Shown here piece by piece: positions 37,262 to 47,293 of a DNA stretch of 64,000 nucleotides. Origin of the DNA: Planctobacterium marinum (lineage in GTDB: Bacteria; Pseudomonadota; Gammaproteobacteria; Enterobacterales; Alteromonadaceae); the NCBI RefSeq assembly GCF_036322805.1, contig NZ_AP027272.1, positions 1,736,001-1,800,000 of the forward strand. The letters are read 5' to 3'. Numbering within the stretch: the first letter of the stretch is position 1; the number at the start of each line of letters is the position of its first letter. The translations under genes and the position numbers were made by a program. The notes beneath the pieces were generated by a model that searched no databases, was not told the origin of the DNA, and saw only the letters and a program-made list of their open reading frames with translations.

Positions 37262-37768
37262 ATGACATCAAAAATTTATATCGTAGACAGAGTCTTGCAT
37301 TGGGTATCGGCGTTTTTGTTGTTATTTATGTTGATGAACCTGTCCTCTCAATTACATCATGCTAACTGGGATATAAAAGGACAATTACTGCATCGACAGG
37401 ATGCGGTGGAAATACACGCCATTATGGGGATTATCCTTGTTGTACTAACAATTGGACGCATTGTTTATTCTCATCTTAGTAAGCCTAGACTCAATCGAGT
37501 GCAGCCAAAATCCATCTGGCATCAGCGCTTTATTCAAATAACTCATGTTGCACTATATATTTGTATCTTTTCCCTTGTGGCTACGGGGATTGCGATGATC
37601 AACCATTATGAAATTCCGCTAACTATCTATGGGATTGAGTTCTCCCCTGATAAGGAGGGCTTTTACGATACATTTCCTTCGATTCACAGCATTCATTTGC
37701 AACTGCGAGAAGCGATTTGGTGGCTTATTGCAATTCACTTTGTAGGCATAATGTACGCCAAAAGGTAG
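37262..37768 (+). CDS. Cytochrome b561 family protein
   Basis: A 168-residue four-helix membrane protein with haem-ligand-like histidines: DRVLHWVSAFLLLFM (helix 1), VEIHAIMGIILVVLTIGRIVY (helix 2), WHQRFIQITHVALYICIF (helix 3) and a final IWWLIAIHFVG (helix 4). It resembles the CybB type that transfers electrons from ubiquinol. It is a second cytochrome b in this region, distinct from the one at 35449-36132. The start at 37262 has GGAG 12 bases upstream. Confidence 0.82.
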   Translation: MTSKIYIVDRVLHWVSAFLLLFMLMNLSSQLHHANWDIKGQLLHRQDAVEIHAIMGIILVVLTIGRIVYSHLSKPRLNRVQPKSIWHQRFIQITHVALYICIFSLVATGIAMINHYEIPLTIYGIEFSPDKEGFYDTFPSIHSIHLQLREAIWWLIAIHFVGIMYAKR

Positions 37769-37851
37769 GGAAAACAAAGAGATAGGGTACACCACAATAT
37801 AGAGGATGCATGGCGGTCGGGACCGCAGATAATATGGTCCGTTAGCATTTG

Positions 37852-37877
37852 GGGTAACTTACGTCTGTAAGTTACCC
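37852..37877. terminator. Hairpin terminator between cytochrome b561 and the nuclease
   Basis: GGGTAACTTAC (37852-37862), loop GTCT, GTAAGTTACCC (37867-37877), a perfect 11-bp stem between two convergent genes. Confidence 0.75.
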
Positions 37878-37893
37878 TTCTCAATTCTATTCC

Positions 37894-39717
37894 TTATTCT
37901 TTCCCGCCCATCTGCAGGGCAATAACCACGGGGTCGTGATCTGAAGAACGGTATGGGTCAGCACTGTAATAGTGCTCGAGTTGCGCTTCTGTTTTATGCT
38001 CCATGTTATAGTCCAGTATAATGGGCTCATCGGTATTTATGTGCCACTCGGTAACATCCAATACTTTGTTTAGCATGGCTTCATTGGCTAGCGCATGGTC
38101 CAACTGCCCTGATTGCCCAGCAAATACATAACTATAGGCTTTTTCTTTTTGCAAATGGTGAAATAGCTCAATAAAACCACCCTCGGATAAAGCCATTAGT
38201 GGATCTTCTTTCGCGTAGGCGTTTAGGTCGCCAATGGAAATAATGGCTTCTTCTTTAAACTCAGTGTTTAACCAATGGGCGATTGCTTTTGCAGCACGTG
38301 TGCGTGTTAAGTTGCAGTTACCTTGGCCATCCTGCATATTAGGATCGCCTAAGTCATTACAGTTTGAGCCTTTTGATTTCAAATGGCTTACTGAAACCAC
38401 AAAGTGTTCACCCGATTCAATATGTAGGAATTTCTGTGCCAGAGTAGGTCGGTTCTTAGTATCCAAATATAGTGGTCTACCGTTGGCATCTTTGCTGGAA
38501 TTGGTGCTATCGAGGATGGCTGCGGCATTCACGGGATTAACCACAGATTCACGATAAATAATGGCTACCATGATGGAATCTGTGCCAATTTGTTTCACTG
38601 TCGGCTTAACGAATTGCCAGTCTTTAGCGGAATTTGTTTTATTCAGCGCTGCAACCAGGTTAGCGAGTGCCCCTTGTTGCGTGAAGCCATTGTTTTCTAC
38701 TTCCATCAAGCCGATGATATCGGCATCTAGTGCCGCCAGGGCAGCTATGGTTTTAGCTTGCTGACGGGCAAACTCCTTTTCATTATCCGCTCCACGTTTA
38801 TCCATGGTAGTGAAGTAGTTCAATACATTGAAACTGGCTACTTTGAGATTCCCCTGGCTTGTTAGCTCTGGCATTTCCGGCCGTGGATTGGCTTTAACAA
38901 CTTTGGCTTGTGATACAGGGTGTATACGGTAGTTATTGGAAGCGTAATGCATGACACCAGATTCTAAACTTAATTTGTCGCCAACACGCAGGGGGGTTTG
39001 TGCCGAAAGTCCTGTTGCAGGGTAGGGTATAAACTCAGGGTTTTGTTTGTCCGAGCCGTCATCTAATAAAATTTTATTCAGGTTATTTCGAGCAGCTTGC
39101 GCACGAGCGGCATCCCCCGGGGTTGCTACTTGAGTGGGAATAAAACGTCGTCCATTTGCCAGAGTGATGGTGCCAAATCGACCAAGGTGATAAACGTCAT
39201 TTACGGTCATGTCGTTAATGGACACACGCATCCCTTCCAGATGTTCTGGCTCTTCGGTAAAGGGTAACCGCAGTTTAACTGGCGCTGGTAACGGAACGGA
39301 ATGTTCGCACACTGTTATTTTAGAAGGTGCTGCCAATCGAGTCAGGCCTTCGTGCTCTTCTACCGTTGCGCTGAATCTGATTAGATTTCCCAGCGCAATT
39401 GTAACTGGAGTGTCGGCGGTGTATACGAAGATGCCCTCAGAGGTCTCAGGATCGGCATCTTGTTTAGCCGAGGAAGATTGCAGATAAAACCCCTCTAAAG
39501 TCTCCTGGAAATCGGCTGTAACCACTGCTTCGACTTGTACTGTTTTCCCGACAAAAGGAGATGATTCTGAATTGCCTTGAATATGGCTGATGGCGTGAGA
39601 TTTGCCTGAGCAAATGATATTTTTAGCATGATTTCCCGAATCGATTTCGGAGGAAATCACCTGTGTTGAAAAGATAGTTAACAAGGCGACAGAAAGTCGT
39701 TGGAAATTATTGCTCAT
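37894..39717 (-). CDS. ExeM/NucH-type extracellular endonuclease
   Basis: A secreted nuclease, probably degrading extracellular DNA for nutrients or biofilm release. The 607 aa begin with a signal peptide (cleavage near VISSEID). An OB-fold domain of the YhcR type follows (residues 45-260, with GKTVQVEAVVTADFQ and GDKLSLESGVMHY). The endonuclease/exonuclease/phosphatase domain starts near NLKVASFNVLNYF (residue 290). Its active-site pieces are LMEVENNGF (Glu), HLKSKGSNC, ISIGDLNAYAKEDP (Asp-x-Asn) and the final SSDHDPVVIAL (Asp-His). It is usual to find this enzyme as a single gene. Confidence 0.92.
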   Translation of the reverse strand: MSNNFQRLSVALLTIFSTQVISSEIDSGNHAKNIICSGKSHAISHIQGNSESSPFVGKTVQVEAVVTADFQETLEGFYLQSSSAKQDADPETSEGIFVYTADTPVTIALGNLIRFSATVEEHEGLTRLAAPSKITVCEHSVPLPAPVKLRLPFTEEPEHLEGMRVSINDMTVNDVYHLGRFGTITLANGRRFIPTQVATPGDAARAQAARNNLNKILLDDGSDKQNPEFIPYPATGLSAQTPLRVGDKLSLESGVMHYASNNYRIHPVSQAKVVKANPRPEMPELTSQGNLKVASFNVLNYFTTMDKRGADNEKEFARQQAKTIAALAALDADIIGLMEVENNGFTQQGALANLVAALNKTNSAKDWQFVKPTVKQIGTDSIMVAIIYRESVVNPVNAAAILDSTNSSKDANGRPLYLDTKNRPTLAQKFLHIESGEHFVVSVSHLKSKGSNCNDLGDPNMQDGQGNCNLTRTRAAKAIAHWLNTEFKEEAIISIGDLNAYAKEDPLMALSEGGFIELFHHLQKEKAYSYVFAGQSGQLDHALANEAMLNKVLDVTEWHINTDEPIILDYNMEHKTEAQLEHYYSADPYRSSDHDPVVIALQMGGKE

Positions 39718-40111
39718 TGAGTTTTGGCTTCGCTGTTCAAAAAGTTGCCATTATTCTGCCTTGAATTCCATTAGAGATTAAGGACTTATTAAAATTCATT
39801 GTTACTGATTAATACATCAATAAAAACAATGGTTTACATTTAGAGTAGTAAGCTTATTTATAGAATAATTCAAGTTCAGAAAAGAAACTGAGTATTTCAT
39901 TTTTGTCGAAATGCTTTTTGAATAAGGGCACTAACTCCGATGTTTTGGTGCATTTAAGCGCTTTGAGGTGGGTTAATAAAGCAGAGTTTTACGGCTATGG
40001 AGAAGGTGCTGATATTGGCTTGCAGCTAAGTTAATAAAATGTGACTTTTGACCGTTTGGGCAGGAAAATCAATTTAACTGCCCGAAAAGTTAAATAATTA
40101 AATAAATGATG

Positions 40112-40138
40112 GACCAACCAGGTCGCTTGGTCTACAAT
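40112..40138 (+). promoter_or_regulatory. Putative carAB promoter with overlapping palindrome
   Basis: A -10-like TACAAT (40133-40138) is directly preceded by the palindrome GACCAA-N9-TTGGTC (40112-40132). A repressor bound here would cover the promoter. The -35 is poor (TGGACC). The 540 bp from the nuclease start (39718) to here hold no gene I can support; there is also an inverted repeat GGGCAG...CTGCCC (40058-40083). No clear ArgR box is seen. Confidence 0.45.
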
Positions 40139-40204
40139 GCGCGGAATTTGCCACAAATTTAGGTAGAACCTACTTTTGGACTCGAAAAATATCAGTTTAG
40201 CCAG

Positions 40205-40258
40205 AAAAACGGGATGTAGATAAGTTAACCTATTTAATTTAGAAACAGCCCGTTTTTT
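40205..40258 (+). terminator. Attenuator-like hairpin in the carA leader
   Basis: AAAAACGGG (40205-40213) pairs with CCCGTTTTT (40249-40257) across a 35-base loop, ending in six T. It lies 43 bp before the carA ribosome site. As an intrinsic terminator inside the leader it would limit read-through into carAB. No leader peptide is obvious. Confidence 0.55.
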
Positions 40259-40312
40259 ATGGGTGTTTGGCAGACTGGCTACGTTAATATTACCGCATTT
40301 GGGGAGGTCATT

Positions 40313-41443
40313 TTGACGCATTCAGCGCTACTAGTACTAGCAGACGGCTCAGTGTTTAAAGGCACTGCTTTTGGAGCCGAGGGTATTTCAGTTGGGGAAG
40401 TGGTATTCAATACTTCCATGACAGGATATCAGGAAATTCTTACCGATCCCTCCTACGCGGAACAAATCGTGACCTTAACCTATCCTCACATTGGCAATAC
40501 CGGTGTGAATAGTGAAGATGAAGAATCCGAGCAAATCTGGGCTAAAGGACTCATTATCCGAGACTTGCCATTGGTGACCAGTAACTTTCGCAGTGAGCAG
40601 TCATTGTCTGATTATCTGAAAGCCCGAAACGTATTGGGCATCGCGGATATTGATACCCGTCGTTTAACAAGAATATTACGGGATAAAGGCGCCCAAAACG
40701 GCTGCATTATCACCGGCCCTGACTTGGACGAAAACAAAGCGCTGCAATTAGCGCAGAAATTTCCGGGACTCAAGGGGATGGATCTAGCTAAAGTCGTATC
40801 GGCCAAAGAAGAATATGAATGGAATGAGGGGGTTTGGGAGTTGGGCGAAGGCCACACTAAACTCAAAGAAAACCCCGACTTTCACGTGGTTGCTTATGAT
40901 TTTGGCGTTAAGCGCAATATTTTACGAATGTTAGTATCTCGCGGTTGCAAATTGACTGTGGTACCAGCACAAACACCAGCAGCAGATGTTCTGGCTTTAA
41001 ACCCTGATGGTGTGTTTTTGTCAAATGGGCCGGGTGACCCTGAGCCTTGCGATTATGCCATCGAAGCCATCAAAGAGATTTTAAACACGGATATTCCCGT
41101 GTTCGGTATTTGTTTGGGGCACCAGCTTTTGGGTTTGGCCTCTGGCGCCAGTACTGAAAAAATGAAATTCGGCCACCACGGTGCTAACCACCCGGTCAAA
41201 GATCACAAACGTGGTGTGGTGATGATCACCAGCCAGAACCACGGTTTTGCTATTTCTGAGAACAACTTGCCCGAAAATCTGGAAGTGACTCATACCTCTT
41301 TATTTGATGGTTCAATGCAGGGCATTCATCGCAAAGATAAAGCGGCTTTTGGTTTTCAAGGACATCCAGAAGCGAGCCCAGGCCCACATGATGCTGCGCC
41401 ATTATTCGACCACTTCATTGAACTTATGCAAGCACGCAAATAA
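40313..41443 (+). CDS. carA: Carbamoyl-phosphate synthase small subunit CarA
   Basis: The glutamine amidotransferase subunit that supplies ammonia to CarB for arginine and pyrimidine synthesis. The start is TTG 40313 ([20 protein letters not shown]). It has an excellent GGGGAGGT five bases upstream and gives 376 aa, close to E. coli CarA (382); an upstream in-frame start at 40259 would add 18 residues through the leader. The catalytic Cys lies in [15 protein letters not shown] and the His-x-Glu in [12 protein letters not shown]. It is 12 bp before carB. Confidence 0.97.
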   Translation: MTHSALLVLADGSVFKGTAFGAEGISVGEVVFNTSMTGYQEILTDPSYAEQIVTLTYPHIGNTGVNSEDEESEQIWAKGLIIRDLPLVTSNFRSEQSLSDYLKARNVLGIADIDTRRLTRILRDKGAQNGCIITGPDLDENKALQLAQKFPGLKGMDLAKVVSAKEEYEWNEGVWELGEGHTKLKENPDFHVVAYDFGVKRNILRMLVSRGCKLTVVPAQTPAADVLALNPDGVFLSNGPGDPEPCDYAIEAIKEILNTDIPVFGICLGHQLLGLASGASTEKMKFGHHGANHPVKDHKRGVVMITSQNHGFAISENNLPENLEVTHTSLFDGSMQGIHRKDKAAFGFQGHPEASPGPHDAAPLFDHFIELMQARK

Positions 41444-41455
41444 CAGGATCTGACA

Positions 41456-44400
41456 ATGCCAAAACGTAATGACATACAAAGTATTTTGATTCTGGGCGCA
41501 GGCCCAATCGTAATCGGTCAGGCTTGTGAATTCGATTATTCGGGTGCTCAGGCTTGTAAGGCGCTTCGCGAAGAGGGCTATCGCGTAATTTTGGTTAATT
41601 CCAATCCCGCCACTATCATGACAGACCCTGAAATGGCCGATGCCACCTATATTGAGCCTATACACTGGGAAGTCGTTAAGAACATTATTGCTAAAGAGCG
41701 TCCGGATGCGGTACTGCCTACTATGGGTGGACAAACTGCATTGAACTGTGCTTTGGATCTAGAGAAACACGGTGTACTGAAAGAGTTCAACGTGGAAATG
41801 ATAGGTGCCACGGCAGATGCCATTGATAAAGCCGAAGATCGCGAACGCTTTGACAAGGCGATGAAATCCATTGGACTTGAGTGTCCAAGAGCTGAAATCG
41901 CTCACACCATTGAAGAAGCCCATGATGTACTCAGTCGTATAGGCTTCCCGTGTATTATCCGCCCTTCGTTTACCATGGGTGGAACCGGGGGCGGCATCGC
42001 CTACAATGTTGATGAATTTGAAGAGATTTGTCGTCGTGGCCTGGATTTATCACCTACCAATGAATTACTTATTGATGAATCTCTGATCGGTTGGAAAGAG
42101 TACGAGATGGAAGTGGTGCGTGATAAAAACGACAACTGCATCATCGTTTGTACTATTGAAAACTTTGATCCAATGGGCATCCACACCGGGGATTCCATTA
42201 CCGTTGCTCCTGCGCAAACCCTCACCGATAAAGAATTTCAAATCATGCGTAATGCCGCTATGGCGGTATTGCGTGAAATCGGTGTAGAAACAGGCGGTTC
42301 AAACGTTCAGTTTGGCGTAAATCCAAAAGATGGACGCTTGGTCATCATTGAAATGAACCCGCGTGTATCCCGCTCATCGGCTCTGGCTTCCAAAGCAACG
42401 GGTTTCCCCATTGCTAAGGTTGCTGCCAAATTGGCTGTAGGTTATACCTTGGATGAGTTGGCTAATGATATTACTGGTGGCTTAACGCCTGCATCGTTTG
42501 AGCCTGCCATCGATTATGTGGTTACCAAGATTCCGCGTTTCAACTTCGAAAAATTCTCTGGCGCAAACGACCGACTCACCACACAGATGAAGTCTGTGGG
42601 TGAGGTAATGGCGATTGGACGCAATCAGCAAGAGTCATTACAAAAAGCGCTGCGCGGCCTTGAAATTGGGGTTAATGGTTTCGACCCTATCATCGATTTG
42701 GATGCTAGCGACGCAAAAAATACGCTAGTGCGCGAAATGACCGAAGCCGGCGCCGAACGCATCTTCTACATTGCCGACGCTTTCCGCTTTGGCATGACTG
42801 TAGACGAAGTGTTCAGCCACACCAACATCGACAGATGGTTCTTGGTACAAATTGAAGATATCGTCAATCTTGAAAAGCATATGCAAGAGCAAGGCGTTGC
42901 GGCGTTGACTGGTGATTTTCTGCGTAAGATTAAACGCAAGGGATTCGCCGATGCTCGCATTGCTGAGCTAACTAAACTGGCCGAATCCGACGTGCGCGAT
43001 TTGCGAGTTAAGAACAAGGTCTTGCCAGTTTACAAGCGCGTTGATACCTGTGCAGCAGAATTTTCCACTACCACGGCTTACATGTATTCCACTTACGATG
43101 AAGAGTGTGAGTCCAATCCATCTGACAAAGAGAAGATCATCGTTTTAGGTGGTGGCCCCAACCGAATTGGTCAGGGTATTGAATTCGATTATTGTTGTGT
43201 ACACGCCTCATTGGCGCTGCGCGAAGATGGCTATGAAACCATCATGGTTAACTGTAATCCAGAGACAGTATCTACCGATTATGATACCTCTGATCGCTTG
43301 TATTTTGAGCCTGTAACTCTGGAAGATGTGCTTGAAATTGTACGAGTTGAAAAGCCCAAAGGTGTAATAGTTCAATACGGTGGACAAACGCCGCTTAAGC
43401 TAGCAAGAGCGTTAGAAGAGGCAGGCGTACCCATTATCGGTACACCGCCAGACGCTATTGACCGCGCAGAAGATCGCGAGCGTTTTCAGCAGATGGTTTA
43501 CAAATTACAGCTTAAACAGCCCGCCAATGCGACAGTGAGTAATCTTGAACAGGCGCTGGAAGAAGCTGGAAAAATTGGCTTCCCACTAGTGGTGCGACCT
43601 TCTTACGTATTAGGTGGCCGCGCAATGGAAATTGTTTATGACATCGCAGATCTGAAACGCTATCTAAATGAAGCCGTAAGTGTGTCGAATGACTCGCCCG
43701 TGTTACTGGATCGATTCTTAGATGATGCAATCGAAGTGGATGTGGATGCAATCTGTGATGGTGAGAATGTTACTATTGGTGGCATTATGGAACACATCGA
43801 ACAAGCAGGTGTTCACTCTGGTGATTCAGCTTGTTCATTGCCATCGTATAGCTTGCCGAAAAAGGTCCTGGATGTCATGCGTCAGCAGGTCAAAGACATG
43901 GCGTTAGAATTGGGCGTTATCGGTTTGATGAATACCCAGTTTGCGGTGAAAGATGGTGAAGTTTACCTTATCGAGGTAAACCCTCGTGCGGCGCGTACTG
44001 TGCCTTTCGTATCCAAAGCAACAGGTAAGCCATTAGCCAAAATTGCTGCCCGAACCATGGTGGGCCAAACACTGGCGCAGCAAGATGAAATGCTGGAAAT
44101 CATTCCACCGTATTACTCTGTTAAAGAAGTGGTGATCCCGTTCGCTAAATTCCAGGGCGTTGATCCTTTGATTGGCCCGGAAATGCGCTCTACCGGTGAG
44201 GTGATGGGCGTTGGCGAAAGCTTTGTGCAGGCCTATGCTAAAGCCAATTTAGGCGCCGGCACGCCGTTGCCGAAAAAAGGTAAAGTCTTGCTGTCTTTGC
44301 GAGATAATGATAAAAATCGCGCTGTAGAGCTGGGTAAAGCTATGTTGCAAAAAGGTTTTGGCCTTGAGGCAACCAGTGGTACAGCTCAGTTATTGAATAA

Positions 44401-44677
44401 CGCGAACGTCGATTGTGATGTGGTCAACAAGCTGTCGGAAGGTCGACCGAATATCGTTGATGCCATCAAGAACGGCGAATACTGCTACATAATTAACACA
44501 ACGGAAGGACGTCAGGCGATTTCTGACTCCGTCTACATCCGTAAAGAAGCACTACTGAATAAAGTTGCTTACACCACAACCATGAACGGGGCTTTTGCTA
44601 CCATCAACGCTCATGCGTCGGATGATCGTAATGATGTTAATTCTGTGCAGGAATTACACAAGAGAATTACGCAATGA
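41456..44677 (+). CDS. carB: Carbamoyl-phosphate synthase large subunit CarB
   Basis: Makes carbamoyl phosphate from bicarbonate, ammonia and two ATP. At 1073 aa it matches the family. There are two homologous ATP-grasp halves: first [20 protein letters not shown] and FTMGGTGGG, second [18 protein letters not shown] and [12 protein letters not shown]. An oligomerisation part lies between them, and there is a C-terminal MGS-like allosteric domain from about residue 935 ([20 protein letters not shown] onward). Its stop overlaps the greA start (ATGA). Confidence 0.99.
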   Translation: MPKRNDIQSILILGAGPIVIGQACEFDYSGAQACKALREEGYRVILVNSNPATIMTDPEMADATYIEPIHWEVVKNIIAKERPDAVLPTMGGQTALNCALDLEKHGVLKEFNVEMIGATADAIDKAEDRERFDKAMKSIGLECPRAEIAHTIEEAHDVLSRIGFPCIIRPSFTMGGTGGGIAYNVDEFEEICRRGLDLSPTNELLIDESLIGWKEYEMEVVRDKNDNCIIVCTIENFDPMGIHTGDSITVAPAQTLTDKEFQIMRNAAMAVLREIGVETGGSNVQFGVNPKDGRLVIIEMNPRVSRSSALASKATGFPIAKVAAKLAVGYTLDELANDITGGLTPASFEPAIDYVVTKIPRFNFEKFSGANDRLTTQMKSVGEVMAIGRNQQESLQKALRGLEIGVNGFDPIIDLDASDAKNTLVREMTEAGAERIFYIADAFRFGMTVDEVFSHTNIDRWFLVQIEDIVNLEKHMQEQGVAALTGDFLRKIKRKGFADARIAELTKLAESDVRDLRVKNKVLPVYKRVDTCAAEFSTTTAYMYSTYDEECESNPSDKEKIIVLGGGPNRIGQGIEFDYCCVHASLALREDGYETIMVNCNPETVSTDYDTSDRLYFEPVTLEDVLEIVRVEKPKGVIVQYGGQTPLKLARALEEAGVPIIGTPPDAIDRAEDRERFQQMVYKLQLKQPANATVSNLEQALEEAGKIGFPLVVRPSYVLGGRAMEIVYDIADLKRYLNEAVSVSNDSPVLLDRFLDDAIEVDVDAICDGENVTIGGIMEHIEQAGVHSGDSACSLPSYSLPKKVLDVMRQQVKDMALELGVIGLMNTQFAVKDGEVYLIEVNPRAARTVPFVSKATGKPLAKIAARTMVGQTLAQQDEMLEIIPPYYSVKEVVIPFAKFQGVDPLIGPEMRSTGEVMGVGESFVQAYAKANLGAGTPLPKKGKVLLSLRDNDKNRAVELGKAMLQKGFGLEATSGTAQLLNNANVDCDVVNKLSEGRPNIVDAIKNGEYCYIINTTEGRQAISDSVYIRKEALLNKVAYTTTMNGAFATINAHASDDRNDVNSVQELHKRITQ

Positions 44678-45150
44678 ATCAAATACCAATGACAGCCGAA
44701 GGGGCTGAAATGTTAAAATCGGAGCTGCACGAGTTAAAAACCGTGAAGCGACCGCAAATCGTTAATGCAATTGCAGATGCACGTGAGCACGGCGATTTAA
44801 AAGAAAACGCTGAATATCATGCAGCGCGAGAGCAACAAAGCTTTTGTGAAGGTCGAATTCAGGACATCGAAGGCAAGCTGAGCAATGCCCAAATCATCGA
44901 TGTGAAAAAGATGACTAACAATGGCAAAGTCATTTTTGGTGCTACAGTGACAGTGTTGAATCTTGATACTGATGAAGAAACCACCTATCGCATTGTGGGT
45001 GATGATGAAGCAGACATTAAAAACAATCTGATTTCCGTAAATTCACCTATTGCCCGTGGTTTGATTGGTAAGAACTTGGATGATGTGGCGACAATTCAGA
45101 CTCCTTCAGGCGCAAAAGAGTTCGAAATAATCGAAGTTGAATACATCTAA
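44674..45150 (+). CDS. greA: Transcription elongation factor GreA
   Basis: Stimulates cleavage of backtracked RNA in RNA polymerase. The 158 aa have the N-terminal coiled coil with the tip acidic residues in [20 protein letters not shown] (GreA signature) and the C-terminal FKBP-like domain ([24 protein letters not shown]). The start overlaps carB by 4 bp, so translation is likely coupled. Confidence 0.98.
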   Translation: MNQIPMTAEGAEMLKSELHELKTVKRPQIVNAIADAREHGDLKENAEYHAAREQQSFCEGRIQDIEGKLSNAQIIDVKKMTNNGKVIFGATVTVLNLDTDEETTYRIVGDDEADIKNNLISVNSPIARGLIGKNLDDVATIQTPSGAKEFEIIEVEYI

Positions 45151-45179
45151 TTTCGATATTGTAAGTCGAACATAAAAAA

Positions 45180-45204
45180 GCCGTTCTATTGAACGGCTTT
45201 TTTT
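45180..45204 (+). terminator. Terminator after carAB-greA
   Basis: GCCGTTC (45180-45186), TATT, GAACGGC (45191-45197), T7, with A5 before. The IS element begins 12 bp further on. Confidence 0.92.
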
Positions 45205-45255
45205 AATTGCGTTGGTGTCCCGTCCTGAAATGTGTTTACACATTTAGGACTTATT

Positions 45256-45657
45256 ATGAGAAACCCAGATAAACAACGCGTTAAACGAACTCAACGTGAT
45301 TACACCTTAGGCTTTAAATTGGCCGTTGTAGCGCAAGTCGAAAAAGGCGACTTCACCTACAAACAAGCTCAAAAGCACTTTGGCATTCAAGGCCGAAGTA
45401 CAGTTCTCGTCTGGCTACGAAAGCATGGTAAGCTGGATTGGTCTGAGCCTTTGATGCATTCACTTATGTCTCAATCCAACGAAACACCCGCCCAAAAGAT
45501 TAAGCGTTTAGAACGCGCATTAGCTGATGCTGAACTCAAAATTGATGTTCTGGAAGAGGTAGTAACCCGTGTTGATAACGAGTGTGGGAGTAACTACAGA
45601 AAAAAGTACTACGACAAGCTCTCTGGGCGGGAAAAGTTGAAAAACGAAGAAAGCTAG
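45256..45657 (+). CDS. IS3-family transposase OrfA
   Basis: The DNA-binding half of the transposase, 133 aa from ATG 45256 (AGGA seven bases upstream). It holds the helix-turn-helix LGFKLAVVAQVEKGDFTYKQ...HFGIQGRSTVLVWLRKHG and then a leucine-zipper-like IKRLERALADAELKIDVLEEVV. It ends KLKNEES-stop. Near the end is the slippery heptamer G-AAA-AAC (45639-45645). Confidence 0.92.
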   Translation: MRNPDKQRVKRTQRDYTLGFKLAVVAQVEKGDFTYKQAQKHFGIQGRSTVLVWLRKHGKLDWSEPLMHSLMSQSNETPAQKIKRLERALADAELKIDVLEEVVTRVDNECGSNYRKKYYDKLSGREKLKNEES

Positions 45658-46469
45658 CTCGTTGTTGCCGCCTGTTCGGATTTACACCTCAAGGGCTTTA
45701 TCAGTGGATTAAGCGGTTTAACGATAAGCAGCAGGTGCTAATGCCGGTTAAGGACATGGTGCTGTATTGGCGCCAGTACATGCCGCGGATTGGGACTCGA
45801 AAGCTCTACCAACTGATGAAACCAGAGCTTGATAAACTTGGCATTAAGTTGGGGCGTGATGGACTGTTTGATTATTTACGCGCAGAAGGCATGTTGGTTA
45901 AACCCAAACGTAGTTACACAAAAACAACCGACAGCCGTCACTGGATGAAAAAGCACCCGAATCTACTGAAGGACTATCAACCTCAACAGGCTGAGGATGT
46001 GTTTGTGAGTGATATTACCTACGTGAAGTCAGATGCGGGTACGCACTATTTATCATTAACAACGGATGCATATTCCCGAAAGATTATGGGGTATGAACTC
46101 AGCGATGAAATGAAAGCAACAGATGTGGTTAAGGCACTCAATATGAGTATCAAGCATAAGTACTATAACCATCCAATGATTCATCACTCAGATCGAGGAG
46201 TGCAATATTGCTCTGAGGAATATCAGGCTGTCCTGAGAAATCACAACATTACTCCATCTATGACCGATGGTTATGATTGCTATCAGAATGCCTTAGCAGA
46301 AAGAATCAATGGCATACTAAAGCAGGAGTTCTTGTTGCATCAGTGCAAGAATATGCGGGAATTAAAGCAACTCGTGGATGAATCGATATACATCTACAAT
46401 GAGATGAGGCCGCACTTGAGTTTGGGAATGAAAACACCTAACCAGGTGCATTACGAAAAAGGCCGATAG
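45645..46469 (+). CDS. IS3-family transposase OrfB (by -1 frameshift)
   Basis: The catalytic rve/DDE integrase half. After a -1 slip on G-AAA-AAC the frame reads RRKLARCCRLFGFTPQGLYQ before joining a possible internal GTG start at 45735, so the natural product is a fused OrfAB. Motifs: first Asp in VFVSDITYVKS, second Asp in MIHHSDRGVQYCS, and Glu in ALAERINGILKQEF, with HLSLGMKTPNQVH at the end. All three DDE residues are present, so the enzyme is probably active. Confidence 0.92.
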   Translation, partial: RRKLARCCRLFGFTPQGLYQWIKRFNDKQQVLMPVKDMVLYWRQYMPRIGTRKLYQLMKPELDKLGIKLGRDGLFDYLRAEGMLVKPKRSYTKTTDSRHWMKKHPNLLKDYQPQQAEDVFVSDITYVKSDAGTHYLSLTTDAYSRKIMGYELSDEMKATDVVKALNMSIKHKYYNHPMIHHSDRGVQYCSEEYQAVLRNHNITPSMTDGYDCYQNALAERINGILKQEFLLHQCKNMRELKQLVDESIYIYNEMRPHLSLGMKTPNQVHYEKGR

Positions 46470-46533
46470 ATAAAATCTACCGGCCTGCATAAAACGTCAA
46501 CGTATTTTAGGACGAGACATGGAAATTGGCATT

Positions 46534-46830
46534 TTACTTTTTTGGAAGCTCTATCTTTTTATCTTCTGAAGGTTTGTAAAGCACCAGTACATGTCCGATG
46601 GTTTGCACTTTCACAGCCCCTGACTCTCTTACAATGGCGTCCATGATCAGGCTTTTCTCTTCACGGTCTTCAGAGGGGACTTTAACTTTAATAAGTTCGT
46701 GATGTGCCAGGGCTGAATCTATCTCTGCCATAACACCTTCCGTCAGGCCATTGCCGCCTAACATCACCACAGGCTTGAGGCTATGGGCCAAACCTTTTAA
46801 ATGTTGTTTCTGTTTGTTGGTTAGATTCAT
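46534..46830 (-). CDS. yhbY: YhbY, CRM-domain RNA-binding protein
   Basis: A small ribosome-assembly factor that binds the pre-50S particle. The 98 aa show the CRM pattern: LTNKQKQHLKGLAHSLKPVV, the GxxG loop in MLGGNGLTEGV, ALAHHELIKVKV, and IGHVLVLYKPS. In this lineage it usually stands divergent to rlmE-ftsH; here rlmE is missing. The IS3 element ends 15 bp beyond its stop. Confidence 0.94.
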   Translation of the reverse strand: MNLTNKQKQHLKGLAHSLKPVVMLGGNGLTEGVMAEIDSALAHHELIKVKVPSEDREEKSLIMDAIVRESGAVKVQTIGHVLVLYKPSEDKKIELPKK

Positions 46831-47293
46831 TTACAAATAAATCTCTATTCTTAGGTTGAAAACCTGTATTCTAACGCCATCTCACCATTAATCCTAATCA
46901 GGAATGGATTAAATAATTAAAAGGCCTTCTCTGACCTCGTTAAAAGAGATGGGGCGGTGAGCCTTGAAGAGTTATTGCCGGGTTTTTGAATCGGTTTTGA
47001 ACAGAAATCATGCTTAAACCGTAGTGTAAGTATCTGTAGTGGTGAAACCCGAATAACTGAATAGAGGAGACACCTCTCAGTCAGTGGCAGCGATACAGAG
47101 TTTTGATTGCTTGTTTACGAAAGGTAATTTCGGGAGTCGAAACAAGACATTGTTTTACGCAGTAACCGAAAATGGACGTCTCTTGCGCGAGCATAGTGGC
47201 AGTCTTGGTGTTGGCTACCGGTAGGAAACTATAGTATTCTTTACCGATGGCGATTTGATTACGCATTTTTAAGTTTTTATTGAGGTTATTACA
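46831..47293. other. 463-bp gap where rlmE is expected; no gene seen
   Basis: Between divergent yhbY and ftsH there is no reading frame resembling RlmE (about 209 aa; the stretch is too short and lacks the DLGAAPGGWSQ motif in all frames). It holds the ftsH upstream region. A GAGG at 47282-47285 serves the TTG start of ftsH. No clear sigma-32 promoter is visible: a CTTGAA at 46963-46968 has no CCCCAT partner. Confidence 0.7.

Larger units (their letters stand above)
45216..46519 (+). mobile_element. Intact IS3-family insertion sequence
   Basis: A 1304-bp element with imperfect terminal inverted repeats beginning TGTCCCGTCCTGAAAT on the left (45216) and TGTCTCGTCCTAAAAT on the right (read inward from 46519). 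It is flanked by a 3-bp target duplication TGG (45213-45215 and 46520-46522). It carries the usual orfA and orfB in the same direction, with a frameshift site between. Ends, frames and target duplication are all intact, so the insertion looks recent. It lies in the convergent greA-yhbY gap and breaks no gene. Confidence 0.93.

Noticed and set aside
40080-40110. ArgR box in the carA leader
   Set aside because: The A/T-rich stretch does not match the TGAAT-N4-ATTCA palindrome well enough.
40031-40321. Minus-strand frame in the carA leader
   Set aside because: No ribosome site, and it covers the palindrome and attenuator-like structure, which explain the sequence better.
46955-46990. Sigma-32 promoter for ftsH
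   Set aside because: A CTTGAA is present but no CCCCAT-type -10 follows at the right spacing.
47081-47266. Minus-strand 61-residue frame between yhbY and ftsH
   Set aside because: No family resemblance or ribosome site; it lies in the ftsH upstream region.
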